From positions 1,488,001 through 1,552,000 of the forward strand of contig NZ_CP048405.1 of assembly GCF_014084125.1 (NCBI RefSeq): a DNA stretch of 64,000 nucleotides. The letters are read 5' to 3'. The number at the start of each line of letters is the position of its first letter. Positions within the stretch are counted from its first letter, which is position 1. The notes beneath the pieces are model-generated. The model did not search any database, was not told the origin of the DNA, and was given only the letters and a program-made list of their open reading frames with translations. Shown piece by piece: positions 33,534-42,294 of the stretch. The position numbers and the translations under genes were made by a program. Origin of the DNA: Streptacidiphilus sp. PB12-B1b (lineage in GTDB: Bacteria > Actinomycetota > Actinomycetes > Streptomycetales > Streptomycetaceae).

Positions 33534-34181
33534 ATGCGCACCATCGTTCCCACACCTGCGGGCGACGCGGCGGTCACGCTCCGTGCTGCCGAGGGCCCGC
33601 CCCGCGCCCTGCTCGCCCTCGGCCACGGCGCGGGCGGCGGCATCGAATCCGCCGATCTGCAGGCGCTGGCCGAGGCGCTCCCCCCGCGCGGGATCGCGGT
33701 GGCGCTGGTCGAGCAGCCCTGGCGGGTGGCCGGCCGCAAGGTCGCGCCCGCGCCGAAGACCCTGGACGCCGGCTGGCTGCCGGTGGTCGCCGCGCTGACC
33801 GCGCAGTTCCCCGGCCTGCCGCTGATCGTCGGCGGGCGCAGCGCGGGCGCCCGCGTCGCCTGCCGCACCGGCGCCGCGTCCGGCGCGGCCGCCGTCCTGG
33901 CCCTGGCCTTCCCGCTGCACCCGCCGGGCAAGCCGGAGCGCAGCCGCGCCGACGAACTTCTCTCCTCCAACCTGCCCACCCTGATCGTCCAGGGCGCCAC
34001 CGACCCCTTCGGCACCCCCGCCGAGTTCCCCGACCTCCCACCGACCCACCGCCTCCTCGCCCTCCCCCAGGGCAACCACTCCTTCACCGCACCGAAATCC
34101 GCCCCCCTCACCCCCACCGCCCTCCTCGCCCTCATCACCACCACCGTCACCCCCTGGGCCCTCACCACCACCTCCACCTGA
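33534..34181 (+). CDS. Alpha/beta hydrolase (dienelactone hydrolase/KANL3-Tex30-like)
   Basis: 215 residues from ATG 33534. ALLALGHGAGGGIESADLQALAEAL gives the oxyanion-loop region, LPLIVGGRSAGARVACRTG the nucleophile elbow (G-R-S-A-G), LIVQGATDPFGTP the Asp strand and LPQGNHSFT the catalytic His. Substrate unknown. It is divergent from pepN A and convergent with pepN B, separating the two paralogues. Confidence 0.88.
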   Translation: MRTIVPTPAGDAAVTLRAAEGPPRALLALGHGAGGGIESADLQALAEALPPRGIAVALVEQPWRVAGRKVAPAPKTLDAGWLPVVAALTAQFPGLPLIVGGRSAGARVACRTGAASGAAAVLALAFPLHPPGKPERSRADELLSSNLPTLIVQGATDPFGTPAEFPDLPPTHRLLALPQGNHSFTAPKSAPLTPTALLALITTTVTPWALTTTST

Positions 34182-34205
34182 CCGCCGAAGGCGGCTGAGT
34201 GGGTA

Positions 34206-34239
34206 ACGCCCCGCCACCAAAGGGTTGGTGACGGGGCGT
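34206..34239. terminator. Bidirectional terminator
   Basis: ACGCCCCGCCACC and GGTGACGGGGCGT form a 13-bp stem with one mismatch, between convergent genes; an A/T-rich stretch adjoins at 34241-34255. Confidence 0.75.
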
Positions 34240-34259
34240 CAATAAAAAGAAAATCGGGG

Positions 34260-36866
34260 TTAGTTGGTGGTGTCGGTGGATTGGGCGTGGAGGGCGCGGG
34301 CCAGGTCGTCGCGGCATTCGAGGACGAGGCGGCGGAGGGCGGGGGCGGCGTCCTCGTGGGTGGTGAGCCACTCGTCGGTGCGCGTCAGCGTCTCCTCGGT
34401 GGTGACCAGGCGCGGGAAGAGGCCGCTGACGATGCGCATGGCGATCTCGATGGAGCGCTCGGCCCAGACCTTCTCCAGCACCTCGAAGTACCGGTCCGCG
34501 TACGGCTCCAGCAGCTCGCGCTGGTCCGCCTGCTGGAAGCCCGAGATCCGGGCTTCGACCAGGGCGTTGGGCAGTTCGTCGGAGTCGACCACCAGGCGCC
34601 AGGTGTCGGCCTTCGCCTGCGGCTCCGGCAGGGCGGCCTGACATTCCGTCAACTGCCGCTTGCCGCTGGCGGTGTCGTCGCGCTGAAGCTCCGCCTCCAG
34701 CTCGGCGCCGGTGGCCGCGCCGCCCGACGCGAGGGCGTGCAGCAGTGACCAGCGCAGCTCCTGGTCGACGGCCAGGCCGTCGATCCGGGCGGTGCCCGCG
34801 AGCAGCCCGGACACCAGCTGCAGGTCGGTCTCGGACGTCGCGGTCTGGGTCAGGAACCGGGCCCAGGCCAGCTGGTGGTCGCTGCCGGGCGCGGCTGCGC
34901 GCAGTTCGGTCAGCGCGCCCTCGGCGAGCTTCGCGGCCCACGCGGCGCGGTGCTCCGGGGCGACGTACAGGTCCAGCGCCGCCTTGGCCTGCTGGTGCAG
35001 CGACTGCAGGACGCCGATGTCGCTCTCGCGCCCGGCGAAGCCCAGCACCAGGCCGAGGTAGTCCCGGGCGGGCATCAGGCCGTCGCGGGTCAGGTTCCAC
35101 AGCGCGGACCAGGCCAGCGCCCGCGCCAGCGGGTCGGCCAGGTCGCCGAGGCCCGCGCGCAGCGCCGTCAGCGAGGGCTCGTCGAAGCGGATCTTGCAGT
35201 AGGTCAGGTCCTCGTCGTTGACCAGGACCAGCGCGGGCCGGGCCACGCCGACCAGTTCCGGCACCTCGGTGCGCGGCGCGGCGGCGACGTCCAGTTCGAC
35301 CTTGTGGGTGCGGACCAGCCGCCCCTCCTCGTCGTGGTCGTACAGGCCGACGGCGATCCGGTGCGGCCGCAGCGTCGGGTGGCTCGCGGCGGCGTCCTGA
35401 AGCACCGCGAAGGAGGTGATGGCGCCCTCGGCGTCGGTCACCAGTTGGGGCGTGAGCGCGTTCACGCCCGCCGTCTGCAGCCACGCGCTGGACCACTGCG
35501 CCATGGCGTCCGCGCCGCGCCCGGAGGTCTCGGCGAGCACGGCCAGCAGATCGGTCAGGGTGGTGTTGCCGTACGCGTGGCGCTTGAAGTAGCGGCGCGC
35601 GCCCTCGAAGAAGGCGTCCCGGCCGACGTACGCCACCAGCTGCTTGAGCACCGAGGCGCCCTTGGCGTAGGTGATGCCGTCGAAGTTGAGCTTGGCGTCC
35701 TCGAGGTCGCGGATGTCGGCGGTGATCGGGTGCGTCGTCGGCAGCTGGTCCTGCCGGTACGCCCACGCCTTGCGGCGGTTGGCGAAGGTGATCCACCCGG
35801 CGCCGTACTTGGTGGCCGCGACCTGCGAGAAGGCCCCCATGAAGTCGGCGAAGGACTCCTTGAGCCACAGGTCGTCCCACCACTGCATGGTGACCAGGTC
35901 GCCGAACCACATGTGCGCCATCTCGTGCAGGATGACGTTGGCCCGCCCCTCGTAGGCCGCCTCGGTGACCTTGGAGCGGAAGACGTACTCCTCGCGGAAG
36001 GTCACCAGCCCCGGGTTCTCCATCGCGCCGATGTTGTACTCGGGCACGAACGCCTGGTCGTACTTGCCGAAGGGGTACGGGTAGTCGAACTCCTCGTGGA
36101 AGAAGTCCAGGCCCTGCTTGGTGACGGTGAAGATCTCGTCCGAGTCGAAGTACGACGCCAGCGAGGCCCGGCACAGCGCGCCCAGCGGGATCTCCAGCCG
36201 GCGGCCGTCCTCCAGCACCCGGCTGTAGTGGTCGCGGGCCACGTGGTACGGCCCGGCGACGACGGCGGTGATGTAGCTGGAGATCCGCGGCGTGGGGGCG
36301 AAGCTCCAGCTCAGGCCGGACTCCACCGGCACCGGGTCGCCGCCGGCGGGGGAGTTGGAGAACACCGTCCAGTGCGTCGGCGCGACCACGGTGAAGCTGA
36401 ACGGCGCCTTCAGGTCGGGCTGCTCGAAGGTGGCGAACACCCGGCGGGCGTCGGCGGGTTCGTACTGGGTGTAGAGGTACGTCTCGCCGTCGACCGGGTC
36501 GGTGAAGCGGTGCAGGCCCTCGCCGGTGCGGCTGTACGCGCACGCGGCCTCGACCACCAGCTCGTTGCTCTCGGCCAGCCCGGGCAGGGCGACGCGCGCG
36601 CCGTCGAAGACCACGGCCGGGTCCAGCTCGACGCCGTTCAGCACGACCCGGCTCACCGACGGGGCCAGCAGGTCCGCGAAGCTGTCCGCGCCCGGCTCCG
36701 AACAGCGGAACCGCAGCACCGTCCGCGAGTCGAAGCGCCCCGCGCCCTGGCCGTCCGCGATCGGCAGGACGGCCGAGCGGAGGTCGAGCCGGACGTCATA
36801 GCTGTCGACGCTGAGGATGCGGGCCCGCTCACGGGCTTCGTCGCGGGTGAGATTGGTCCCGGGCAC
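34260..36866 (-). CDS. Aminopeptidase N (M1 metallopeptidase), paralogue B
   Basis: 868 residues from GTG 36866 (GGGAG seven bases upstream); N-terminus VPGTNLTRDEARERARILSV parallels paralogue A (VPGTNLTREEARTRAALLTV). GAMENPGLVTF and ILHEMAHMWFGDLVTMQWWDDLWLKESFADF supply the exopeptidase and zinc motifs, so both copies should be active. Divergence from A is spread over the whole length, most in the C-terminal domain, indicating an old duplication. A differing insertion LPIADGQGAGRF lies near residue 35. Monocistronic, with the DsbA-like gene divergent. Confidence 0.95.
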   Translation of the reverse strand: MPGTNLTRDEARERARILSVDSYDVRLDLRSAVLPIADGQGAGRFDSRTVLRFRCSEPGADSFADLLAPSVSRVVLNGVELDPAVVFDGARVALPGLAESNELVVEAACAYSRTGEGLHRFTDPVDGETYLYTQYEPADARRVFATFEQPDLKAPFSFTVVAPTHWTVFSNSPAGGDPVPVESGLSWSFAPTPRISSYITAVVAGPYHVARDHYSRVLEDGRRLEIPLGALCRASLASYFDSDEIFTVTKQGLDFFHEEFDYPYPFGKYDQAFVPEYNIGAMENPGLVTFREEYVFRSKVTEAAYEGRANVILHEMAHMWFGDLVTMQWWDDLWLKESFADFMGAFSQVAATKYGAGWITFANRRKAWAYRQDQLPTTHPITADIRDLEDAKLNFDGITYAKGASVLKQLVAYVGRDAFFEGARRYFKRHAYGNTTLTDLLAVLAETSGRGADAMAQWSSAWLQTAGVNALTPQLVTDAEGAITSFAVLQDAAASHPTLRPHRIAVGLYDHDEEGRLVRTHKVELDVAAAPRTEVPELVGVARPALVLVNDEDLTYCKIRFDEPSLTALRAGLGDLADPLARALAWSALWNLTRDGLMPARDYLGLVLGFAGRESDIGVLQSLHQQAKAALDLYVAPEHRAAWAAKLAEGALTELRAAAPGSDHQLAWARFLTQTATSETDLQLVSGLLAGTARIDGLAVDQELRWSLLHALASGGAATGAELEAELQRDDTASGKRQLTECQAALPEPQAKADTWRLVVDSDELPNALVEARISGFQQADQRELLEPYADRYFEVLEKVWAERSIEIAMRIVSGLFPRLVTTEETLTRTDEWLTTHEDAAPALRRLVLECRDDLARALHAQSTDTTN

Positions 36867-37109
36867 TGCGCTACTCCCTAACCTTCGGCGTCGTTCGTCC
36901 AAGTGAGGGGCCCGGACGTCGAACCGCTGCGCACGGCTCCCGCGCATCCTTTCACGGGCCACGGACCGCGCCCACCGGCTTGGCCCAGCCGTGCGGGCGA
37001 ACCTGCGGACAGCACTCGGCGGGGGACGGGAATGGACGGCGGCGGCGGCATGTTGCCGCTGCAGAGGCACCTGTTCTCACCTGCCCGGCAAGACTGACGA
37101 GGAGCACCC

Positions 37110-37748
37110 ATGTCCGCTGCGGAAGCGACCACCCCCACGCCCGCCGACTTCTGGTTCGACCCGCTCTGCCCCTGGGCCTGGATGACCTCCCGCTGGATGC
37201 TGGAGGTCGAGCAGCAGCGTCCGGTGCGGGTGCACTGGCACGTGATGAGCCTGGCCGTGCTGAACGAGGGCCGCGACCTGCCGGAGAAGTACCGCGCGCT
37301 GATGGACGAGGCGTGGGGCCCGGTCCGGGTGTGTATCGCGGCCGCGCAGAAGCACGGCGACGACGTGCTCGGCCCGCTGTACACCGCGCTCGGCACCCGG
37401 TTCCACAACCTCGGCCAGCCGCGCACCCGGGAGACCATCGAGGCCGCGCTGACCGAGGCCGGCCTGCCGGTGGAGCTGGCCGACGCGGCCGACTCGACCG
37501 AGTACGACGAGGCCCTGCGCGCCTCGCACTCCGAGGGCATCACCCTGGTCGGCGAGGACGTCGGCACCCCGGTGATCGCCGTGCCCGGCGCCGACGGCGA
37601 GCAGGTCGCGTTCTTCGGCCCGGTGGTCACCCCGACCCCGCGCGGCGAGGCCGCCGCCCGGCTGTGGGACGGCACGCTGCTGGTGGCCGCCACCCCGGGG
37701 TTCTTCGAGCTGAAGCGCACTCGCACGGTGGGCCCGAACTTCGAGTAG
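37110..37748 (+). CDS. DsbA-family mycothiol-dependent oxidoreductase (Rv2466c-like)
   Basis: 212 residues from ATG 37110 (GAGGAG upstream). Opening ADFWFDPLCPWAWMTSRWML, then HVMSLAVLNEGRDLPEKYR, AWGPVRVCIAAAQKHG and VGEDVGTPVIAV with AFFGPVVTPTPRGEAAARLWDG, closely follow mycobacterial Rv2466c, a mycothiol-dependent reductase of nitro compounds. The mycobacterial active site is CPWC; here it is CPWA, so only the first Cys remains, implying a monothiol mechanism via a mycothiol mixed disulfide. Consistent with actinobacterial mycothiol metabolism. Confidence 0.9.
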   Translation: MSAAEATTPTPADFWFDPLCPWAWMTSRWMLEVEQQRPVRVHWHVMSLAVLNEGRDLPEKYRALMDEAWGPVRVCIAAAQKHGDDVLGPLYTALGTRFHNLGQPRTRETIEAALTEAGLPVELADAADSTEYDEALRASHSEGITLVGEDVGTPVIAVPGADGEQVAFFGPVVTPTPRGEAAARLWDGTLLVAATPGFFELKRTRTVGPNFE

Positions 37749-37783
37749 GCCCGCCCGTCGGGTACGGCCCGCCCGTCGGGTAC
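37748..37783. repeat. 18-bp tandem repeat, two copies
   Basis: GGCCCGCCCGTCGGGTAC occurs at 37748-37765 and 37766-37783, starting at the DsbA-like stop codon; a partial third copy leads into the terminator. Confidence 0.75.
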
Positions 37784-37790
37784 GGCCCGC

Positions 37791-37826
37791 CGCGGTACGG
37801 CCGGGGCCCGCCCCGGCCGTACCGCG
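37791..37826 (+). terminator. Terminator after DsbA-like gene
   Basis: Perfect 17-bp arms CGCGGTACGGCCGGGGC with a very short loop (CC), 43 bases after the stop. Confidence 0.8.
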
Positions 37827-37942
37827 ACGCGGCCCGGCGTGCCCTGCTGCGGCCCGCTCCAAGGCTTCGGCCTGCCTTTTTGTGGGGATTGCCATACGCG
37901 CGCCGCGCGCCGCAGCCGATAGGTTCACTGAGGTGGACGGAG

Positions 37943-37960
37943 GTGAACGGCCGTTCACCG
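37943..37960. promoter_or_regulatory. Palindromic operator upstream of bioY
   Basis: GGTGAACGGCCGTTCACC, an 18-bp perfect palindrome, nested inside GGTGGACGG...CCGTCCACC (37934-37977). It lies 45 bases before bioY. TGAAC-n-GTTCA resembles BioQ-type (TetR) biotin operators of actinobacteria (TGAAC-N3-GTTAC in corynebacteria). The regulator gene is not in the window. Confidence 0.65.
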
Positions 37961-38004
37961 CACACGCCGTCCACCCCTCCTTCCTGCCCTCGCGGAGATG
38001 ACCC

Positions 38005-38601
38005 ATGAGCCTCACCAGCGCCACGCTGCGCCCCGGCACCGTCCTCGCCGACCTCGTCCCCGCCTCCACCCGCGCCCGTGGCCACGTCCGCGACCTGGCG
38101 CTGGTCGTCGGCGGCGCGGCGGTCACCGGCCTGGCCGCCCAGATAGCGGTGCCCGTCCCCGGCTCGCCCGTCCCGGTGACCGGCCAGACCCTGGCCGTGC
38201 TGCTGGTCGGCACCGCCCTGGGCGCCCGCCGCGGCATCGCCTCGCTGGCGCTGTACCTGCTGGCGGGCGTGGCCGGGCTGCCCTGGTTCGCGCAGGGCAC
38301 CTCCGGCCTGGGCGCGACCTTCGGCTACGTCATCGGCTTCGTGGCGGCGGCCGGTCTGGTCGGCGCGCTGGCCCGGCGCGGCGCGGACCGCGGCGCGCTG
38401 CGCACCGCCGGAGCCATGGTCCTGGGCAACCTGGCCATCTACGCCGTCGGCGTCAGCTACCTGGCGGCCGACCTGCACGTCTCGGTGTCCGAGGCGGCCT
38501 CGCTCGGGCTGTACCCGTACCTGATCGGCGACGCCCTGAAGATCGTGCTCGCCATGGGCCTGCTCCCGGCCGCCTGGAAGCTGGTCGGCCGCAAGGGCTG
38601 A
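38005..38601 (+). CDS. bioY: Biotin transporter substrate-binding (S) component BioY
   Basis: 198 residues, about six TM helices. Signature VPGSPVPVTGQTLAVLLVGTALGARRG and LYLLAGVAGLPWFAQGTSG match BioY. As an S component of an ECF transporter it binds biotin; no bioM/bioN energising genes are near, so it either shares a common ECF module or works alone, as reported for some BioY proteins. A BioQ-like palindrome precedes it. Confidence 0.94.
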   Translation: MSLTSATLRPGTVLADLVPASTRARGHVRDLALVVGGAAVTGLAAQIAVPVPGSPVPVTGQTLAVLLVGTALGARRGIASLALYLLAGVAGLPWFAQGTSGLGATFGYVIGFVAAAGLVGALARRGADRGALRTAGAMVLGNLAIYAVGVSYLAADLHVSVSEAASLGLYPYLIGDALKIVLAMGLLPAAWKLVGRKG

Positions 38602-38699
38602 GATTGCAAAGGCTGAGGTTGCAAGGGCTGACGCCGAACGGGCCGACGCCGCAAGGGCTGACGCGCGGCACCGGCTGCGGTCGTGCCACACTGGCGACC

Positions 38700-39185
38700 A
38701 TGCGCGTGTACCTGGGATCCGACCATGCCGGATACGAACTCAAGCAGCACCTGGTCCAGTGGCTGACCAGCGCCGGTCACGAGCCGGTCGACTGCGGCCC
38801 GCACATCTACGACGCGGTGGACGACTACCCGCCGTTCATCCTGCGGGCCGCCGAGCGCACCGCCGCCGACCCCGAGGCCCTGGGCATCGTCATCGGTGGC
38901 TCGGGCAACGGCGAGGCCATCGCCGCCAACAAGGTCAAGGGCGTCCGCGCGGCGCTGGCCTGGAGCGTCGAGACGGCCGAGCTGGGCCGGGAGCACAACA
39001 ACGCCAACGTCGTCAGCGTCGGCGCGCGGATGCACACCCTGGACGAGGCCACCAAGTTCGTCGAGGTGTTCATCAACACGCCGTTCTCGCAGGACCCCCG
39101 GCACATCCGCCGGATCGACATGATCAGCGAGTACGAGACCACCGGCGAGCTGCCCCCGGTCCCGGCCCATCACCCGCAGGGCTGA
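38700..39185 (+). CDS. rpiB: Ribose-5-phosphate isomerase B
   Basis: 161 residues from ATG 38700. MRVYLGSDHAGYELKQHL, IVIGGSGNGEAIAANKVKG, REHNNANVVSVGARMH and the PFSQDPRHIRRIDMISEYE tail are the RpiB/LacAB fold. It interconverts ribose- and ribulose-5-phosphate in the pentose phosphate pathway. The 98-base gap after bioY carries short direct repeats of GCAAGGGCTGA. Nei-type glycosylase follows 10 bases later. Confidence 0.95.
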   Translation: MRVYLGSDHAGYELKQHLVQWLTSAGHEPVDCGPHIYDAVDDYPPFILRAAERTAADPEALGIVIGGSGNGEAIAANKVKGVRAALAWSVETAELGREHNNANVVSVGARMHTLDEATKFVEVFINTPFSQDPRHIRRIDMISEYETTGELPPVPAHHPQG

Positions 39186-39195
39186 ACCGGACCCC

Positions 39196-40023
39196 ATGCC
39201 AGAAGGCCACACCCTGCACCGACTCGCCGCCGAATACCACCGGGTGTTCGGCGGCGAGTCCGTGCGTGTCAGCAGCCCGCAGGGGCCCTTCGCGCCGTCC
39301 GCGCTGCGCCTGGACGGCCGCCTGTTCACCGGTGCCGAGGCGCACGGCAAGAACCTCTTCCTCGGCTTCGAGGGCGTGGGCTGGATCCACGTCCACCTCG
39401 GCCTGTACGGCAAGGTCCGCTTCGGCGAGGGCCCGGCCCCGGCGCCGGTCGGACAGGTCCGGCTGCGGATAGCCGCCGACGGCCACTACGCCGACCTGCG
39501 CGGACCCACCACCTGCGCGTTGATAGGCGAGGACGAGAAGGACGCGGTCCAGCAGCGGCTCGGCCCCGACCCGCTGCGTCCGGACGACTCCCCGGAACCG
39601 GCCTGGCAGCGGATCAGCCGTAGCGGCAGCACGGTCGCGGCGCTGCTGATGGATCAGAAGGTGCTCTCCGGGGTCGGCAACATCTACCGCGCCGAGGTGC
39701 TGTTCCGGCAGGCCGTCGATCCGCACCGCCCCGGCCGCGAGCTCGACCGCGCCGAGTGGGACGCCATCTGGTCCGACCTGCGCGGGCTGATGCGCGACGG
39801 CGTGCGGGACGGCTGGATCGACACCGTCCGCCCCGAGCACACCCCGGAGGCCATGGGCCGCGCCGCGCGGCAGGACGCCCACGGCGGCGAGGTGTACGTC
39901 TACCGCCGCGCCGGCAGCCCCTGCCTGGTCTGCGGCACCCCCGTCCGCACCGAGACCCACGCCGCCCGCAACCTCTTCTGGTGCCCCACCTGCCAGCCGC
40001 CCCGCCCCCGACACGCGCCGTAA
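39196..40023 (+). CDS. nei: Fpg/Nei-family DNA glycosylase (endonuclease VIII-like)
   Basis: 275 residues starting MPEGHTLHRLA: after Met removal the N-terminal Pro is the catalytic nucleophile, and PEGHT (not PELPEV) marks the Nei branch. The H2TH region (LLMDQKVLSGVGNIYRAEVLFRQAVDPHRPG) and C-terminal zinc finger (CLVCGTPVRTETHAARNLFWCPTCQ) are complete. Removes oxidised pyrimidines with AP-lyase activity. Probably co-transcribed with rpiB. Confidence 0.94.
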   Translation: MPEGHTLHRLAAEYHRVFGGESVRVSSPQGPFAPSALRLDGRLFTGAEAHGKNLFLGFEGVGWIHVHLGLYGKVRFGEGPAPAPVGQVRLRIAADGHYADLRGPTTCALIGEDEKDAVQQRLGPDPLRPDDSPEPAWQRISRSGSTVAALLMDQKVLSGVGNIYRAEVLFRQAVDPHRPGRELDRAEWDAIWSDLRGLMRDGVRDGWIDTVRPEHTPEAMGRAARQDAHGGEVYVYRRAGSPCLVCGTPVRTETHAARNLFWCPTCQPPRPRHAP

Positions 40024-40609
40024 CCCGCAGCCGCCCCCCCGCAGCCGGAACCGCCCGGAGGACGCGCGGGGCGGCAGCAGCGGGGTGGCCGCCGCCGGGG
40101 CTGTCCGGGGCGTGACCCGGCACCACCGCCCGGCGCGACCGCCCACGACGCCTGCTGCGGCCAGCCCCGCCCTGCCGCACCTCCCCGCACCTCACGGCGT
40201 CCTCGCCGCCCTCGCCCCCCGCCGTGCAACCGACCTCGCCGCGCAACGCCGCCCCTGCCGCCGCGTCACGACCCCCGGCGCGTTCGAGTAGAAGCAGCGC
40301 CGGGCGTGCGCCGCTCCGCTCCGGCGTGGGGACTGCCCGTGCGCGCCCCGCATCCACCCCGCGCGCCCAGCCGAATCCCGCCGGATTCCGGCCCCCGCCT
40401 GCCGCATTCCGGGCGACGTTCCCGGCGGGGTTCCGTGCGAACGGCCCTGCCCCTGGCCACAGCCGGGGTACTGTCCAGCCACCAACCCCGCCGGGGCGGT
40501 GACGAAGTGGCGGGGGAGACCGTGGATGCCCCGGAGGCGAGCCGATGATCGGACCGGCGTGACCGGCGACATCGACGGCCGACACGTCGGCTCGGTAGGG
40601 TCAGCCTCC
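40024..40609. other. 586-base intergenic region
   Basis: Between nei and the SpoIIE-type phosphatase. Very GC-rich with numerous short inverted repeats; no coding frame, tRNA or clear terminator stands out. It presumably contains the phosphatase promoter. Confidence 0.5.
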
Positions 40610-41770
40610 ATGGCAGGCGGATCGCCCGGGTCACCACCCCCGGACCCTCTCGTGGCTCGCGGGCGCAGGGCGCTCTACCGGGCCCGCCGCAAGCTGCGCC
40701 GATCCGCCGTGGACTACTTCCGAGGCGACGCCTCCGACTGGCTGCCCTTCGCCGGGCTGCTGCTGCTCGTGCCCCTGATCACCCTCGCCACGCTCCTCGC
40801 CCCGGTCTGGTGCCCGCCGCCGGCGCTGGTCCTGCCGGTCCTCACCGGCGCGCTGCTGCTGCGCCCCGGCAGCCTGGTGCTGCTGTACGCCGTCGCCGCG
40901 ACCGCGCTCGGCGTCGAGTCGGCCGTCCTCGGTCCGTACAACGGCCTCGGGCCGGGCCGGGTCACGCCCGGCGACGTGCTGGTCGTGGGCGCGGTCGGCG
41001 CGGGCGGGCTGCTGGTCGCCCAGCTGCGCAACCGGGTCGGCGTGCCCTGGCGCGGCGGCGGGTCGATGCTGTTCGACCTGCGGGAACGGCTCAAGGTGCA
41101 GAGCCAGATCCCGCCGCTGCCGGAGGGCTGGCACGCCGAGATGGCGCTGCGCCCGGCCGGTGGCCAGTCCTTCTCCGGGGACTTCCTGGTGGCGTCCCGG
41201 ACCGGTGAGGGCAAGCGGGTGCTGGAGGCCGTCCTCGCGGACGTCTCCGGCAAGGGCATGGACGCCGGCTCCCGCGCGCTGCTGCTCTCCGGCGCCTTCG
41301 GCGGCCTGCTGGGCTCGCTGCCGCCGCACGACTTCCTGCCCGCCGCCAACGGCTACCTGCTGCGGCAGGAGTGGGAGGAGGGCTTCGCCAGCGCCGTCCA
41401 CCTGGTGCTGGATCTGGACACCGGTGAGTTCGAACTGCTCTCGGCGGGCCATCTGCCGGGCATGCAGCGGCACATGGGCGACGGCAACTGGGAGACCAAG
41501 GAGGCCGAGGGCCCGCTGCTGGGCATCTACGAGGGCGCCAAGTTCACCGGCCTGCGCGGGCAGTTGCGCCACGGCGATCTGCTGATGCTGTGCACGGACG
41601 GGATGGTGGAGGTCCCCGGGCGCGATCTCGCCGAGGGCATGGACCGGTTGATGGGCGAGGCCGACCGGCTGATGGGATCGGCCTTCGCGGGCACGGCCTG
41701 GCGGCTCATCGAGTCGGTCGCCAAGGACCTCAACGACGACCGCGCGCTGCTGCTGATCTGGCGCGAATAG
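40610..41770 (+). CDS. Membrane-anchored SpoIIE-type PP2C phosphatase
   Basis: 386 residues from ATG 40610. N-terminal membrane part with three hydrophobic segments (WLPFAGLLLLVPLITLATLL, LVLPVLTGALLLRPGSLVLL, DVLVVGAVGAGGLLVAQL), then a SpoIIE/RsbU-like PPM phosphatase: GGQSFSGDFLVA, AVLADVSGKGMDAGSRA (metal Asp), LVLDLDTGEFELLSAGHLPG, LLMLCTDGMVEVPGRD, DLNDDRALLLIW. Such streptomycete phosphatases act on anti-anti-sigma factors. No sigma or anti-sigma gene adjoins, so its partner is encoded elsewhere. The hairpin at 41798 may terminate it. Confidence 0.9.
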   Translation: MAGGSPGSPPPDPLVARGRRALYRARRKLRRSAVDYFRGDASDWLPFAGLLLLVPLITLATLLAPVWCPPPALVLPVLTGALLLRPGSLVLLYAVAATALGVESAVLGPYNGLGPGRVTPGDVLVVGAVGAGGLLVAQLRNRVGVPWRGGGSMLFDLRERLKVQSQIPPLPEGWHAEMALRPAGGQSFSGDFLVASRTGEGKRVLEAVLADVSGKGMDAGSRALLLSGAFGGLLGSLPPHDFLPAANGYLLRQEWEEGFASAVHLVLDLDTGEFELLSAGHLPGMQRHMGDGNWETKEAEGPLLGIYEGAKFTGLRGQLRHGDLLMLCTDGMVEVPGRDLAEGMDRLMGEADRLMGSAFAGTAWRLIESVAKDLNDDRALLLIWRE

Positions 41771-41797
41771 CCCTACCTGAGCTTGGACTTGTAATAT

Positions 41798-41832
41798 CCG
41801 CGTTGAGATCTTCCTCCGAGATCTTCACGCGG
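41798..41832. terminator. Hairpin after SpoIIE-type phosphatase gene
   Basis: CCGCGT-n2-AGATCT and AGATCT-n2-ACGCGG with a 7-base loop, 28 bases after the stop. Could terminate, or serve as an operator for the small gene downstream. Confidence 0.55.
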
Positions 41833-42028
41833 ACTTCGGCCAATCTCGGCCGAATTGGATCACCTTGAGCAGCTGTGACCCCAGAAGTGCTTTACGGAGT
41901 CGTTCCCTCCGGAGACACTTGGGGTCGGGCGAGGGGGAGGAGGGGAACTGTGCCGCAGTACGGCCCAGCGGACCGGCCTGCCAGGTGGCCCAGACCTCAG
42001 CGTGCCCCAAACGAGGAAGTGGACCCGA

Positions 42029-42226
42029 GTGACAACCTTCTCCGTCTCCGCCGTCGTCCTGCTGGGCATCCTTCTGATCGTCTTCATCAGGAACAAGAGC
42101 ATGCGGCTCGGATACTCGATCCTTGCCATCCTCTTCGGCTTCTTCCTGGCGAAGACCTCGGCCGCCGCCCCGCTGCAGAGTTTCATCGACCAGGTGGCCA
42201 ACACCATCAACGGCATCGTCAAGTAG
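42029..42226 (+). CDS. Small two-helix membrane protein with GFFLA motif
   Basis: 65 residues from GTG 42029 (GAGGAA ten bases upstream); the longer frame from 42002 lacks a ribosome site. TM1 SVSAVVLLGILLIVFI, basic turn RNKSMRLG, TM2 YSILAILFGFFLAKT, then an amphipathic end APLQSFIDQVANTINGIVK. The same layout, including FGFFLA-x-T-x-AP, occurs in the 63-residue AICE protein at 49797-49988. Function unknown. Confidence 0.75.
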   Translation: MTTFSVSAVVLLGILLIVFIRNKSMRLGYSILAILFGFFLAKTSAAAPLQSFIDQVANTINGIVK

Positions 42227-42294
42227 CCTGCTGACGCCGTATCACCTGCTGGTACGCCAGTTCCCCGCCCTCACGCCTTCGAGGCTGCGCGCCG

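Noticed and set aside
42002-42226. Longer start for the small GFFLA protein
   Set aside because: No ribosome site at 42002; GTG 42029 has GAGGAA at suitable spacing.
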